Part shown: positions 10,346 through 23,849 of the stretch, piece by piece
Position numbering within the stretch: the first letter of the stretch is position 1
Layout of the letters: every line of letters starts with the position of its first letter
Source of the DNA: Hirundichthys speculiger
Lineage: Eukaryota; Chordata; Actinopteri; Beloniformes; Exocoetidae
Reading direction: 5' to 3'
DNA: 64,000 bases
Assembly (NCBI GenBank): GCA_018398805.1
Contig: JAGFBZ010001926.1
Coordinates: 372,001 to 436,000, forward strand
Notes under the pieces: generated by a model
Database searches by the model: none
What the model saw: only the letters and a program-made list of their open reading frames with translations
Told to the model about the DNA's origin: nothing
Program-made: the position numbers and the translations under genes

Positions 10346-13300
10346 GTGAAAGGCATCAATTATTCTTTTTTTTTTTTAACCAAAGAGGGGGTTTTTGGGT
10401 GACATTTTAAAAGTACCATACACATTGACCTGGAGGTAGACCAGAGCAAGTTGGGGAAGTGTGTCCTGCATTGGCTGAGCATTAAACACCCAGAGTGATC
10501 AAAGTCTGCTCCTGTTGTCAGCCCCGTCACACATGTTACTGATGCATTCTCAGGATCACTAATGCGGTTTCAGAGACACATTTGAAGACTGCCACCAAAT
10601 GCAAAACATGTCAAATAGCAGCACCGACAACAACAACAGGCAGGACATAATAACCACTGAATGAGATGGTGATAAATTCAAAGAAGATTCAAATTAGCTT
10701 CCTGATTATGCAAAAGTCTGCACATTTGCATGGTGACACATGATCCATAAGTGCTCACATCATGTGTTTACGGTGCTCAAGATGGACAAAATGTTCCCAA
10801 CCAAATGGTGACAGTGCAACAGAATTTTAATGAATTTGGGCGATTTAATGACTGCAGAGACAAATCACACAACACGTAGTCAGATCAGACAGAAACACAC
10901 ACACTGATCAAGACCGGTAAGTCCTGCGGGAAGATTATTCATCTGTGTCTCACCTGACCTGCCTCGTGAAAGAGCAGTTGGACAGAGCATCTCTGTAGAT
11001 GCACACAGACGTTCGTACGTGTGTGAGGAGACAAGGTGGTGCTACTCCATGAGGTGACCCAACCCCCGCCCACCCCCACCCATGGATACTTTCAAAGTTG
11101 TATCGGATGCTTAGACTTGGGCTGCATCCCAGAACAGCGCTGAGCCCCAGCGGGGATTCAGCAGGAAGCATCACAGCCAATGCATAATTTCTCAAGACAG
11201 GGGGACACACACTGAGCCAGTGAGTCCCAATCCTGCGACTGCAAATAAGTGAGAAGCTTACTGAAGAACTAAATTAGGCAGTATTGAGCAGATGACAAAG
11301 GACAAATTCTAGCCTTTTTTCTGACACTGGAGGATAAGACAAAATGACACTCTTGTCAAAATAATTTCCATTTTAATTAGAGGTTTTATAACTTTCCTAA
11401 GTTTCATTTTGCATTTCTCTTCAGTCATCTTGTTTAAATGCTGTAATGAAAGCCAGTTTTCCAATTTTATTTTAGAAAAACTGCATTTTTGGAGCAATAG
11501 CAGCAACAGAATAATGTTGTTTGCTTCTCTATCTGCCAAATAAGAAGATTGCCGTCTCTTTCATCCAGTTCTAATCAACACTGAACATGTGGGAAACTAA
11601 TGGTGCTTTTCTGTTTGCAAAACAGGGCTTGCTTCACCTTTGAGTGAGACAGTATGCTGAATTGAAGAGATTATAGACTGGGCTGTATACAACCGGGTCA
11701 GACGTACAAAATCTGCATCTTTTATTTTTAATGGCTTATGAATATTTAACTGCCAGGGTCACAGAGCAAAAATCCACAGTAGAAATCAATAAATATATTT
11801 TTATTTCATTCTTATGGAAACCCGGGTAAAGGATTTATTTTCATCAAAAATACAATAATTTACCCTGAGCTTAATCCCCCAAGCACTCTGCCAAAGTGAA
11901 AGAGAGTAATTCCTGACAGCAGTGAGTGTCTATGCAAGCATTCAGGGCTGCATTTGTGCATTTCTGATTTTCTGTTTTGAGCCCATTATTGAGCATTTTG
12001 CATGACTGACTGTACTTTTTGGGGGGTATATATGTGAGTACAGTGCACGACTTGATCCCAGTCATACAATGTGTGTTTTTCTCTACCATACAGGCGTCCT
12101 CCCCTCTGCCATGCTCACAAATTCAATTTCTAAGTCAAGAAACATGAAACAGGAATTTAAAAAGAGAAAAAAAAACAGACTTCCACAGTGACTGGATGTG
12201 CGCCAGCATACTTTCAGCCAATTTCTTATTTTTTTCTTCTGTTTTTTTTTTTTTTTTTTTTTCTGTATGCAGTGGGGAAACGTTTTCACTGTGGGGGATT
12301 GTGATGACCTGCCTGCCAAGGGTTTTAGGGAGAGCAAGGGTGTTGCCATGGCACTTGTGCCCCCCACCCCCTCTGCGTAGTAAACAGGAGCCAGTGGGTC
12401 CCTATTGGGAAGATTTTGCATGCAGGTCGGAGAAAGAAAGCTGCTGGCCCCCCAAAAGCATTCCATCACCATCACCCTAAGGGTCCACTGCTGGAGCCTT
12501 ATTTCAGCACACAGAGTAGGGGAGGTTACAGAAGGGTTTGGCAGCTTTGAATGAGGTGGGGATATTAGAGAAGGAAAAGTGTTTTCATAAGACCATGTTG
12601 AGATGAGTGACAAGGAATCCATTAAAGAGATACACAGGATGACTGATGCAGAGTTTGGGGGGAAGGGACCTGAGTGTATGAAAACAGTGGCACTAAACAC
12701 TTTGAAGGTAAGACTGTCTCAACTTGCAAACCTCAAAATATCACACAGAATTACTGTGCTATAACCTTGAAGGGTGAACTGTTTTGTGCAGGACTTCAAA
12801 AACCGACCAAGAGTGGAACGAATCTACCATTATCTGAACTATCCTTGCAGTATATGTGTGGTGCCATACACATCTCTGAGTTAGTGACAGGTGTCATCCT
12901 GATGAGCAGTGTCAGTGTAGTGTGAGTCCGAAACCAGCTACTTTAGCTTGGAAGCTGGTGTCTTATCTCAGATTTTATTTATTTATTTTTTTTTTTTTTT
13001 ACTTTTTTGAGTCCAATCCTTTTTTTATCTGTGATCCAACCTGCAATGACAAGATAAAGCTTCACTGGCTTTTTCCATAAATGCACTTATCAGGGCTGTA
13101 TGAGCTTTTCAATGCCAATGAGATGGGCAGGATGTTCACTTAGCATTCTGTGTCCATCCCCTGACCTCAACTGCCCTGTGCTTCACACACTCTTCCTCCC
13201 ATTTACACAAAGACACAAACACATACACGCACATACACCTACAGCACATTATTTCATGCACAAAACAGAAAAATAACATGTACAAATGCACTTTTCCACT

Positions 13301-14417
13301 TGTGCCGCTGTGTCTACAGGCTATTCATGGTGATGGCTTGGGCTTTCAGCTCTAAGTGTGTTTTTTAGCTCCAATCATACAATAGTGCCTGCTGAGCTGG
13401 CAAGTAAGAATATCAAACAGCAAACGACATTCCCAAGGGCCTTCCAAACCAACACCAACTTGTTACATGAATTTTTCATTATTTGGTGTGGTAATATTAT
13501 CTCATTGCTGTGCTCTAGCAGTCATTCAGTAAGTGTGGTCATTCTCCCTAGCTAGACTGGATCAGTAGTAGTTTTTAAAGCAGCTCCATTCACCCCCACC
13601 CCCCCCATAAAATATATCAATACACAAGTACTGTACATGAATTTCAATAATGTGCAATGTCACTTGTGTGTAAAGCTGGAAAAATAATATCTGTGAACAC
13701 GAATCAATGTATACTGCAGCACCTGGTAAAACACATTTTTTTTAGCATTTCTCCTTTTGAGCAGTCTCTTTATCATCATGTATATCAGATCTTGCCATCC
13801 TCGGTCACACTTCTAATTGCATCAAAAACATCAGACTTTGTGAGAAATATTTACTCTATGTTGCTTTATCTGTATGAATATTCAAAGCAAGTCTGAGAAA
13901 AGGTAAATCACTGTGGTATCGTCCTCACTTCTCTTGCTCTCCACTGACATGCTTTCTCACAGCTGACAGCTGCAAGTGCTTTTGGTAGGTCAAGGTGTCC
14001 AGCTGGGGTCAGAAGAAGGCACTGTTTTCACTACCTGCCGTCTCTTTACAGGATGAAAACATCACAGGTTGGGACTTTAAAGATCTGCAGATTCTAGCAG
14101 GTGTTCAGCATACATGTTAAAAAAGCTCAATCTTGTTATTTACTCATTTTCCTTCCTGGCTAAGAAAATATTTGTCCTTGTTGCTTTGCTACTGAGAAGT
14201 GAGTAGTTGAATTCATCTCTCAAAGCACCATTCACACTGCTATTTTTCTTTTTTTTTCTAAAATGTATTATTTTGTACTATTTTTTTTAAATGTACCTAA
14301 CAGGGGTAGAAGTTTTGATATTATGAGAGCAGTAAGAACACAATGAGAACAAGAATGAGAGAATGGATGAGTAAGTGAGAGAATGGATAATTAAGTGTGT
14401 GAGAAGACAATAGATTG

Positions 14418-14420
<3 letters not shown>
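10346..14420. other. Non-coding stretch, no gene seen
   Basis: No supported exon. Holds poly-T runs (12241-12262, 12986-13001), a C-rich cluster at 11058-11081 that could form a G-quadruplex on the minus strand, and unique-looking sequence. The longest open frame of the window (minus strand, 12083-12700) lies here and is judged spurious because it includes a poly-lysine run read from poly-T and has no domain. Confidence 0.6.

Positions 14421-14462
<42 letters not shown>
14421..14462. repeat. (TA)n microsatellite
   Basis: Uninterrupted TA run of about 42 bp. Confidence 0.95.
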
Positions 14463-14465
<3 letters not shown>

Positions 14466-14747
14466 GTATGTCAATATCTTTTAACATAAATGACCAAAAC
14501 TGTCATCATTTTCCCACAGCTCAAAAGACAAGATAAAGATCCACCCAGTTCACAGAAAAAAAAAAAAAAAACATGCAATAGGTGTATTTTTCCACAATTT
14601 AGGTCTCAAAATTGTGAGATTGTGATGAATTTGTAGATTGTTTAGTTCATAGTAACTATAGTCCATCAATAAAATTAAAATCTATGAGCTGTAAACCAGT
14701 TATATTATTTAAGCCTTACCTTGGTATTTTGTAAAAGCAAACTCTAA

Positions 14748-14825
14748 TCTATCCATCCACCCATTTCTATAGCCAGTTTTTCCTGTTCATAGTCCAGTTG
14801 TCACCAGGCGAGAGCCTGGTATGAC
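14748..14825 (-). mobile_element. Short LINE 3' tail fragment
   Basis: CTATCCATCCACCCATTTCTATAGCC, then a 'tcctgttcatagtccagttg' block and 'caccaggcgagagcctgg', match the reverse of a (GGAT)n-tailed LINE 3' end, as at 6011 and 27367. Only the extreme 3' end is present. Confidence 0.5.
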
Positions 14826-17800
14826 CTTGTCTTTTGCGAAGCAGTAATACAATAGATAGTGTTTCCCACAAGTCATTGTGTTTTTTAAATGCTAGATTCA
14901 TCCCCTTGCATCAGTGGACCATTTTTAAAATGATCGCATTGCTGAATAGATATCAGAAAGATTTCACGTACCATTCTCTAGTTCAAATATTGAGGCTTTA
15001 AAACAGCCTACTGTCTACAGTACTCTTGTACTGTAGACGTATTTCCTACCCTCCAAATAAAAGTGGCAAAGAGTAAAGCCAAAGCTCTTCACAAAAAATA
15101 TTGCCTCCCATCTGTAGTTTGATGTAAAAACGATCAAAATAAAACTTAATGATTTAAATGTGAAATGTTACGACAGAAATGAAAATGCTGCATTCCAACA
15201 CGGGAACCTTATCCTGTCTCTGAAACAAGTCGTGATAGCATCATGTCTCAGCATGTTTTTCTGTATCTGGAGCAGCACAGCCAGCCATCATTGATTCAAC
15301 AATGAATATTGAATTATACTTATGGTTTAAAGTCTGAATGAAAATACAAAGATCTGGCTCTAAAGTGAATCTTGGGTCTTATAAGCAAGATAACATTTCT
15401 TATCACACAAATATTCCCCCTAAAAAGCACTTAAAAAAGCATAAAGTTAATGCTTTTAGTCCTTTATCTATTGGCCATTTTGTTTCAAGCACCACCGTCT
15501 TCCACGTTCAAGCTTATTTCCTGCCGTTAAGTACAGTAAAATAGTAGCAGAGTGAGTCAATATGAAATAATGCTTTGGAAAACTGAACTGAAAAATTTCT
15601 AATGGGTAAGATTTCATCGCACAAAAATGTTGATTTTTGCTTTAATCATTACAACAACTGATGAGAAAAATCAAAATATTTAATCACTATGCCAATATAG
15701 TCATAAATTCTTAATTCTTAATAGCCAAGTGGTTTGACAACCATAGCTTTTAAAAAGTGCACATTGATATTATCACCCATCTATAACAGTAATGCCCTTT
15801 TTCTCCCAAGGCAAACAACTCAGGATTTTAAAAAGAAGTCTGCCCCAATCCTCTGAAATAACTACATACATACATAGTATATACATGTGTATATATACGT
15901 GTGTGTGTGTGTGTGTTTCAACAGGTCTTAATCCACATTACATGGATTTAAGATGAGATACACAGGGATTTGAGAAGATCAACGTCTGTTGAGAGACCGA
16001 GAAAGGGAGAAAAATATCTCTTTTTGTCATCTCCATATCAAGAGAATTTAAGAGAGTGCACATGTGGGGGTTGGGTGCATATAGACAGTTTCTCCTCATA
16101 ATCTCTCTTTTGCATGTTACTGCTGAATTTATTGCAGCTGTAACAAGTCCCACATCTCTCTGCTCTCATAAGCCCCAAATCCTTTATCACTGTTGTTGTC
16201 ATGTATGCTTAGTGCAGTGGTGTTTCTTGACCGGCCCCCTCACAACCTTCACCCTCTCGCCTACGATACATTTGCTGTTGTAATCATCTGATTTACAGGT
16301 TATGGACCCATAAAACTGTCTCTCATGATCTCAGTCACAAGAATTCATCATTATGAGGCATGACATCCGTGATGGAATCAGGAATGACTAACCCGTCTGT
16401 GGCGCAGCTCCACCGGCCGCCTCCGTGTCTACTGGAGCCTGGTGCACTCTGTTGTCTGACTCTTCCAGACCTTCATCGTGCCCTGCCCTCCAGCATGCTG
16501 CACAGCTTCTGTTTGCCTCAAGCTAAGAACCAAATCTGGCACAAAGCCGCTTAGCAGCAAGAGGTTTCCTTCCCGCGTGCTTAATGTTAAGCAATACAAT
16601 TAGGCTATGATCTTAGCCAGAAGAGATCCAATAAGGCTGAACTAGATTACCAGATCTAGTTCAAACTGATGAGAGCATCCTCAATCACTAAAGGTGGACG
16701 GCTGCCTGTAAAGACATTTGTGCTCACTTTAACCTTTGTTGAGTTTTATTTTACTGATACTGATGTTTTTAGAAGGCATGACAAGAAAAAAAAAAGATTG
16801 ATTGTATCACAGAGATGGTTAACATCTGATAGGGGAATAATATTTGATATATTACAGCACATGCTCTGTGTCTCTGAAGAATGATCATTCTTGCTACCAC
16901 AACATGTAAAACATGAAGAGAGACAAAGAACACATCCACAGTAGGTCACAGTCAAAATAGGAAGATTTGTTTGAGCGTAGAATTGTGTTCACCAGCCATT
17001 TCAGCGTGCATCTTGGCCTCTCTCAACCTTATTGCTTTGGTGCTGTTTCACAGCCGCTCTCGCCTGCTCCAATAAGATAAGATTTACTGGCATGTCCAAA
17101 TGGGTAATCTTGTTTATACACTGTAGCCGTTTGGAACATCCCAAGATCGCCAGGAGAATTAAAGCCTCTGAATCTCAGCAGGAGGTCAGAAGGAAGAAAG
17201 GAAATGTAGTTTTCTGTCTCTGTCGGCCTCTGTGTTGATATTCATTAGTGTTGTTGAAATAATTTTCACTGCAGCTTACCCCCCTCTCTCATTCTTGATT
17301 TCCTTCTTTCTATCTTATTTGAGTTCTTTATCCCTGCTTCCTGAGTCTGTATATGCATGTGTATGTGTTTTGAAAAGACAAGAGGTGCCTTCAGAAGTAC
17401 TTTACATTGCATGTCTTGTCTGCTTCTGTTGCTTCCGGCTCTGATGCGACTCTGACTTCTGGAATCCGGCCAGAATCTTGGCCAGGAGGTCTGCCAGCCT
17501 CTGGGTTTAAAAGGGAGGTGTGGCTTTTCACATGAGTAAGTTTATGGAAGAGATCTTCAATTATAAGAGGCTTGTAGTGCTTTTGCATCACCCCACCCCC
17601 CATCAATCCTTCACCTCCATTCAGATAAACCCAGGCCTTTACCACTTAGTTTTAGAAAGAGAAAGCTGCAGACAGTGAGAGCTGTTTTGTGATTTTTTTT
17701 TCCTCTGAGTAGGCTTTTATTCTAAAGACATTTGACTTGCTGTGTTAATCTATGCTACAATATGGATGTGAATCTGCTCTCACCCTAAGACCTGACAAAT

Positions 17801-20800
17801 TAAAGATCGACCTGCAACTTAGCTCATCACTGACACATTGTTGTGAAATGGCCTGAGCTTAATCTGTGATGCAATTTCACCATCCTTTCAGGAGAGCAGC
17901 ATGAAAACAAACCCCAACTGAGCAGATGTAATCTTGGGATACAGATAGCAGCAATATGTAGCAACCCAACACAAGCACAACACATCCCTGAGACGGGAAC
18001 ATGCACATCACGCCACAAACAAAGTGTGCTTCTGTCCTCTTGGCACTCTGACAATCTCTCCATCAGTGAAGCAGTTGACTTGCCAAATCAATTCAGTGGC
18101 GAGGAAGAGACAAGGCACATGGACAAGACATCTTAGGTGACAGGGAGATTTTTATTCGCTCTCTTTCTAACTCCCTTTTTCTAATAGAAATCAAGATACT
18201 CTCTGGGAATGGTTTGTGGTATCTGTGTACATGGGGTTGGGAAGGGGAGGGGGGGTGTGTGATGCAGGTTGTATGGGATTGCATCAGCCATAGTGCTGCA
18301 TGAGGATTCCTGGATTTCACTCATGTATAGCGAGGCCGTTAAAAGGAAACAGGTGGCTGAATACAGCAAGGGTGGGGTGGGGTGGGATGGGATGGGGAGA
18401 GGAGGGGCTATTGTAATTAATGCTGCAAATGCTGATCTCTGCAGCACATCTGGGAAGTGCTCTCATTTTCTGAAATCTCCTCCAAATTCTCTGCAAATCC
18501 CTGCAGGCCTTCAGAATCCTATAAAACCTCTCTGAAACTTCTATTTCCCTTTATTTCTTGACCACCAGTGCCACCTCACATACAATTTGTCTTCCTTCTG
18601 CATCCGATGTTTCTATTGTACTGTCCTCTCATTTGTTTTTATTTTTTTATTTGTAGATTTTTTTTTTCTAACGGTCTCTCTTAACAAATACTACAGTTTT
18701 TCAGACCACCTCTTCTTTTTTTCCCTGTACTCCACCTTTGCAGATTTCATCAAACCAGTGGCACGTGCTTGTGCTGTCACAGTGGTAGGAAGCCCAGTCT
18801 CCTCTGATTACAGTGTGCTCGGGATTAGAAGGCGATGTGTTCTAACATATTCGGTCTGGTATTATGCTGATATCCCCTGACGCAGGCTTCACAGGAACAC
18901 CACAGTCAGGCCACGATGCTACCTCATTGCAAACAATATGCAGAGCACCAGGTGGAATATGGCTTCAAAGCTGGCTAAATGGGACCACAAGGGGTTCAGT
19001 TTGAAGCAGAAGAGGGAGGGGAATTCATCAAGTTTGCGTGGATTAAAATGACACTGTTGGAACCTTTTACTGTAAAATGCAGGACAATTTAGAGGGCTAG
19101 TGAAACAAAAGAAATTATAGACTGTAATACATCATCATCTGTTCTATTCCACTCTGCTGTCATTTTGCAAAACTGCAGCATGCAATAGATTCAGAAGCAG
19201 AAAGCAGACATTTTCACATTTGCATTCATTCATACATCAAGGGCACATTAAAATAAGGGCAAAGAATTCAACAATCTTCTGAGTTTTCTCTCCTCTTATC
19301 TGCCTTTGCTTGGCAAGCACTGTACCAGTAGAGCACTGGGGGAAAAAAGCATCTTTGCATAAAATAGCAAGCAGGCAAAATCTAAAACAGTTGGTGAGAA
19401 ACTCTAAATAATCACGATGCTTTTGGAGATGAATGCATTAGCATAACTTAGTCCCAGTGAAGTAATCACTCTTCTCAGGGTGAGAAGATCCCCTCCAGGC
19501 TCATCTCTGAGTTCTTGCTGCTTCTTTCCCCCTGAGCTCAGCCTTGGCAGAATGACTGACCTCCTGAGACTGAGGAGTAGATGGGGCACGTGGCAAAGAG
19601 GAAACAGTTTGAGATCCCCACCAGGTTGTAGCACAGTGCCTTTTGGTAAGGAGTAAATTTATATGCCAAAAAAAAGGATAAATCCTCAACAAACTACCAT
19701 TTGTGCTGTTTTTACTCCCATATCTCTGTGGGAGAGACCACATGCACTGAAAAGACTGAGAGCATATCAATAAAGATTTGACTATGTCAGCATGAATTCA
19801 CCAGGGAGTCAAGAAGAGAGTTGTATCCAGATTGAACCATGGAAATAGTCCAAATCTAAATTAAAAGCATAGCTCATTTTGATTATGGCTGTTTTTATTG
19901 GATCTTTGTAATAGTAACATGAGCATTTTAATAAGTCAGTAAAGTCCGAAATGTACTTATTGAAAAAAAGGTTGTTGTTTCTTTTTAATATCTCTAATAT
20001 TCTGGCACAATAAAGAAGCATTGGGATTATTCCAGTCATGAGGCAAGTCAGCTCTTGGACCTCGTCCATCTTCAGACCTATAACTATTGATGTCAAAATA
20101 TCATAGCTGCATCTTTCACTGTTGAGATGAATCACATCACAAAATCATCTGGCTTTAGACAAACAGACTTAGAGGGTATAACCATCACATGACATCATTG
20201 AGCCAGTTTAGTAACAAAACCTTGCAATTATAAGAAAATGTTGAATTTTCATTTGCTTTAAAGCAAAATGCTTTGTTTTTTTGACATAAAATTGAAAATT
20301 GTAATAAAAAGAAAAAAAAAGATAAAAGAAAAGCCAGAAATAATAACAAACTGATAACTAAAAATATGTATTTTAAAGTATTATGTAATGAAAATGTCAA
20401 ATTTAAACTTTTGAAAATATTTTTATTACAAACGATTAAAGCCAGACTTTTAGTTTCCTGCTTTTAGGTGGGTTGATGAACTATCAACACATCATTTGAG
20501 CTATGCGAGACTGTGGCCGTTTGTTCCACATATATTCAAAACAAGATGGATAAGTGCAATTTCAGTAACTCCCAGGCTAAAAAATAAATAAATAAATAAA
20601 TAAAGTGATTGCTGGATTGTATTCAATTGGTTATAAATGAATATAATACAGACTTGGCAGAGTGCAGTATTAGGGTCTCACATCCACAGTTAGTCAATCA
20701 GTTGTCAGTCCAGGGCCTCTCTGGCCCCCCACTGTTTCACTCATTTGATCAAATTCAAGACAGAAATTCAAGCTGTGGGCAGTGATGATAATGCAGCAAA

Positions 20801-21208
20801 GTTTCTGAAGAATATAATTTCACAATATTAATAATGTTTCCAAGATAGTAATTTGTTTCAACATAACATCAGCTAATAAACATCAATCAGCACAGAGATC
20901 TTATGGTTCACAGGAAACAAGTTGAGAGCCTGTAAAAAGATCGCATATAGATGGATCTGTTGTAACATGTGTCAAGACATGTAAAACTGTTTATGTGCAA
21001 ACCAGCTGCAAGAAAAAGTTTTTTTTTTTTTTTTTTTAATTTTACATCTTTAGAAAAAAAACAACAAATCTTTTATGCATATTCTGGACTGTTCTGGATG
21101 TAAGGAGTTTATTCATCATTTGTTTATTTATTCATGCAAGGCTCTTAATAAAGAAAGAAAACAAGTTAAATTTAAATTCTATGATGTACGAAGTCTTTCA
21201 ATTCACAT
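14826..21208. other. Non-coding stretch, no gene seen
   Basis: Unique-looking AT-rich DNA. Contents worth noting: a perfect small palindrome at 15013-15038, a (GT)n run at 15900-15916, two G-quadruplex motifs at 18233-18407, an (AAAT)n run at 20580-20603 and a poly-T at 21018-21037. Open frames are short and overlapping. Confidence 0.6.
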
Positions 21209-22056
21209 TCCGCTCTAATTCATCCCAAAGGTGATCTATCGGGTTGAGGTCAGGACTCTGTGCAGGCCAGTCAAGTTCATCCACACCAGACTCTGCCATC
21301 CATGTCTTTATGGACCTGCTTTGTGCACTGGTGCACAGTCATGTTGGAAGAGGCCAGCTCCAAACTGTTCCCACAAAGTTGGGAACATGGAATTGTCCAA
21401 AATGTCTTGGTCTTCTGAAGCATTCAGAGTTCCTTTCACTGGAACTAAGGGGCCAAGCCCAGCTCCTGAAAAACAACCCCACACCATAATCTTCCCTCCA
21501 CCAAACTCTACACTTGGCACAATGCAGTCAGACAAGTACCGTTCTACTGGAAACCACCAAACCCAGACTCTTCCATCAGATTGCCAGATGGAGAATCGTG
21601 ATTCGTCACTCCAGAGAACGTTACTCGACTGCTCTAGAGTCCAGTGGTGGCTGCTTTCCACCACTGCATCTGACGCTTTGCATTGCACTTGGTGATGTAT
21701 GGCTTGGATGTAGATGCTCGACAATGGAAACACATTCATGAAGCTCTCTGCACTGTTGTTGAGCTAATCTGAAGGCCACATGAAGTTTGGAGGTCTGTAG
21801 TGATTGACTCTGCAGAAAGTTGGCGACCTCTTCACACTATGCGCTTCAGCATCCGCTGACCCCGCTCCGTCACTTTACGTGGCCTACCACTTTATGTTGC
21901 TGTCAATCCCAAACACTTCTATTTCCTTATAATACAGCTGACAGTTGACTGTGGAATATTTAGGAGCGAGGAAATTTCATGACTGGATTTGTTGCAGAGG
22001 TGGCATCCTATCACAGTTCCACACTGGAATTCACTGAGCTCCTGAGAGAGACCCAT
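21209..22056 (-). pseudogene. Tc1-like DDE transposase, broken and truncated
   Basis: Encodes the cut-and-paste transposase of the surrounding Tc1-like element, which cuts at the terminal repeats and inserts at TA. The start is the ATG at 22056-22054, followed by GRSQELSEFQ-type and VIGCHLCNKS-type residues of the N-terminal helix-turn-helix. After frame disruption, an open stretch at 21739-21308 carries WTLEQSSNVLWSDESRF, with the first catalytic Asp, and GLFQHDCAPVHKA, with the second. In a further frame, 21275-21228 reads DWPAQSPDLNPIDHLW, where the family has Glu as the third catalytic residue; here it is Asp. Frame breaks (one seems to be a single-base loss near 21312), the E-to-D change and the missing C-terminus make it non-functional. 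Confidence 0.88.
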
Positions 22057-22189
22057 TCTTTCACTAATGTTTGTAAAAACAGTCTGCATGTCTAGGTGCT
22101 TAATTTATACGCATGTGGCCATGGAAGTGATTGGAACACCTCATTCTGATCATTTGGATGGGTGAGCAAATACCTTCGGCAATATAGTG
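21209..22189 (-). mobile_element. Truncated Tc1-like transposon
   Basis: The minus-strand 5' end begins CACTATATTGCCGAAGG at 22189, next to TA at 22190-22191; this is the terminal sequence of a very common fish Tc1-like family. Then follow a 5' leader, a broken transposase reading frame and an abrupt end at 21209 inside the coding region, so the 3' end and its inverted repeat are missing. Length is about 980 bp, where intact family members are roughly 1.6 kb (from memory). Dead copy. Confidence 0.9.
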
Positions 22190-22244
22190 TATATACAATC
22201 CAATGGGTCCTACACAAGCATATGACATGTGAGGTGGCAGCGTA

Positions 22245-22440
22245 CGCACTTATCCAGGGCTTTGATCTGTGCCTTTCTGGTCTTTTCTCTGTGCTAGTGG
22301 CTTCCTCCCCTTATTCCAGACAAAGTAGACAAGATGACCACTTGTGTAGCAGTCAGTACTGATCTATTCCTTGTCGAAATGATGGCTACATAGCCTGGAA
22401 TTTCTTGATTCAGCACATCTTCCCAGTCTTTTCCTTCCCC
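22245..22440. mobile_element. MITE-like element, partial copy B
   Basis: Aligns with the first half of 5589-6005 in the same orientation; shared blocks include CAGGGCTTTG, 'gtgcctttctgg', 'gtggcttcctcc', 'ttattccaga', 'gcagtcagtactgatc' and 'cctggaatttc'. Homology fades after about 22440, and the left terminal repeat is not clear. It lies only about 55 bp from the Tc1-like end at 22189. Confidence 0.6.
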
Positions 22441-23340
22441 TCCTCCCAAATCGGTGACTTCTGTCTTCTATCTTTCCAGCACAGAGAGATCTTTTGGCCA
22501 CCTTAGCCACATTATGTGAGGCTCTATTACAATTTAGTCCATTTCAGGGAGCCTAACCCCATCATGGTTTCCCAGATTGGTCTCCCCATTCCCAGCATTG
22601 TGAGATGTGTAATATATGACCTTTTGTCAAGCAAGTGGTCCACACCCAGTTTCCCACATGATAAAGACTGTCTACAGTGGCTTTTAGCACTGGAAAATGC
22701 AACAGATCTGGGAGAGCATCCTCAAACAAGAAACAAAAACCAAATGCATTTTTGGAACACTTCTTCCTCTTGGATTAGAAGTTGTGCATGGGGCTAGTTT
22801 TCCTGTTATGTTAAATTTGTCAAAGATCACACTCTGCAACTGATATTAATCATGGTGCTAGTACCCATAACTTTATGAAAACAGTTCATCAAGTACTCAA
22901 TTCACAGGATCCAGAGTAGCCCAACCATCTATGTCCACCTATTCTGACATGAAATACAATCATTATTCCATCTATTACACACTATTACAACCACTACAAA
23001 GGCTAAAACCTTTAAATGTGGCATGCTGACTGTGCTCCTGTATGACTCCTCCACATGGCCTTTGAAAGAAAAACAACTTGGCCATCTGTCTATGATACTT
23101 TGGGCACGTCTCATGAACGAATGTCCCCCGTCTTTCTTCTGAACTGGATCTCCACCCATGGGCATCGTAGCATTGGCCGTCTGTATCTTGATATCTCACA
23201 GGCATTTGATAGAAGCATCAAACATTTGTTCAGTGACATTCCCAGAGCTTGTTGTATTGCCAAAGATCATAAAAAATGGAGTCCACTCCTACCCATTATC
23301 ACAAGTGGGGAGTAGGCAGAACCACCATGTGAATAAGACC
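22441..23340. other. Non-coding stretch, unassigned
   Basis: Moderately GC-balanced sequence without a recognised family. Short translated pieces around 22980-23160 faintly recall the post-RT part of LINEs but are too weak to call. Confidence 0.4.
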
Positions 23341-23495
23341 TTGCCAGTCAAACATAATATAATTGTATTTATACAATGCTTTGTCAGAAATAGTTGCTTA
23401 GCTAATAAAATCAACAGATCAAGTAATCTTTAAGTTAATTCAGTTTCAATTCCTGAGCATCCATGAGGCAGCAGGGGACAGTAAGAGAAAGAACT
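23341..23495 (+). repeat. Degenerate fish interspersed repeat, same type as 7187
   Basis: Blocks 'ataattgtatttatacaatg', 'ttaattcagtttcaattcct', 'gagcatccatgaggcagc' and 'ggggacagtaagagaaag' match, in order, a percomorph repeat that I recall starting with a TTTATATAGCGC-like block. Heavily diverged, without coding potential. A (TTTCA)n run follows at 23499-23520. Confidence 0.4.
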
Positions 23496-23754
23496 TCATT
23501 TTATTTCATTTCATTTCATTGATTCATCCCAGACACGTCAAAACAGACTTTTAAAGCATGACAGTTTTAACACTATCATGAATCTATGTATCTGAAAATA
23601 AATAAATAAATGCATAGATCAATATACACAGACACATGTGCATACATAATTTTGAAACATATAGAACCTCTTGTAAATCAATCTAAACAATAAATGGACA
23701 TGTTTCCCCCCCAAAAAAAGAAGAAATAGAAAATCAACAAAATTTATACCCAAT

Positions 23755-23812
23755 GTACACACACCTATCTATATACATTTACATACACAAACATACACAC
23801 ACAAACACACAA

Positions 23813-23845
<33 letters not shown>
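23755..23845. repeat. (CA)n/(TA)n compound microsatellite
   Basis: CA-rich imperfect run passing into a TA run at 23813-23845. Confidence 0.85.
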
Positions 23846-23849
23846 GGGA

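Noticed and set aside
12083..12700. Longest open frame (205 codons, minus strand)
   Set aside because: Includes a lysine run read from a poly-T tract, has no domain or known motif, and shows no splice or codon evidence. Probably chance.
22980..23165. Possible LINE post-RT peptide
   Set aside because: Only a faint similarity over a few residues; no tail or neighbouring RT motif.
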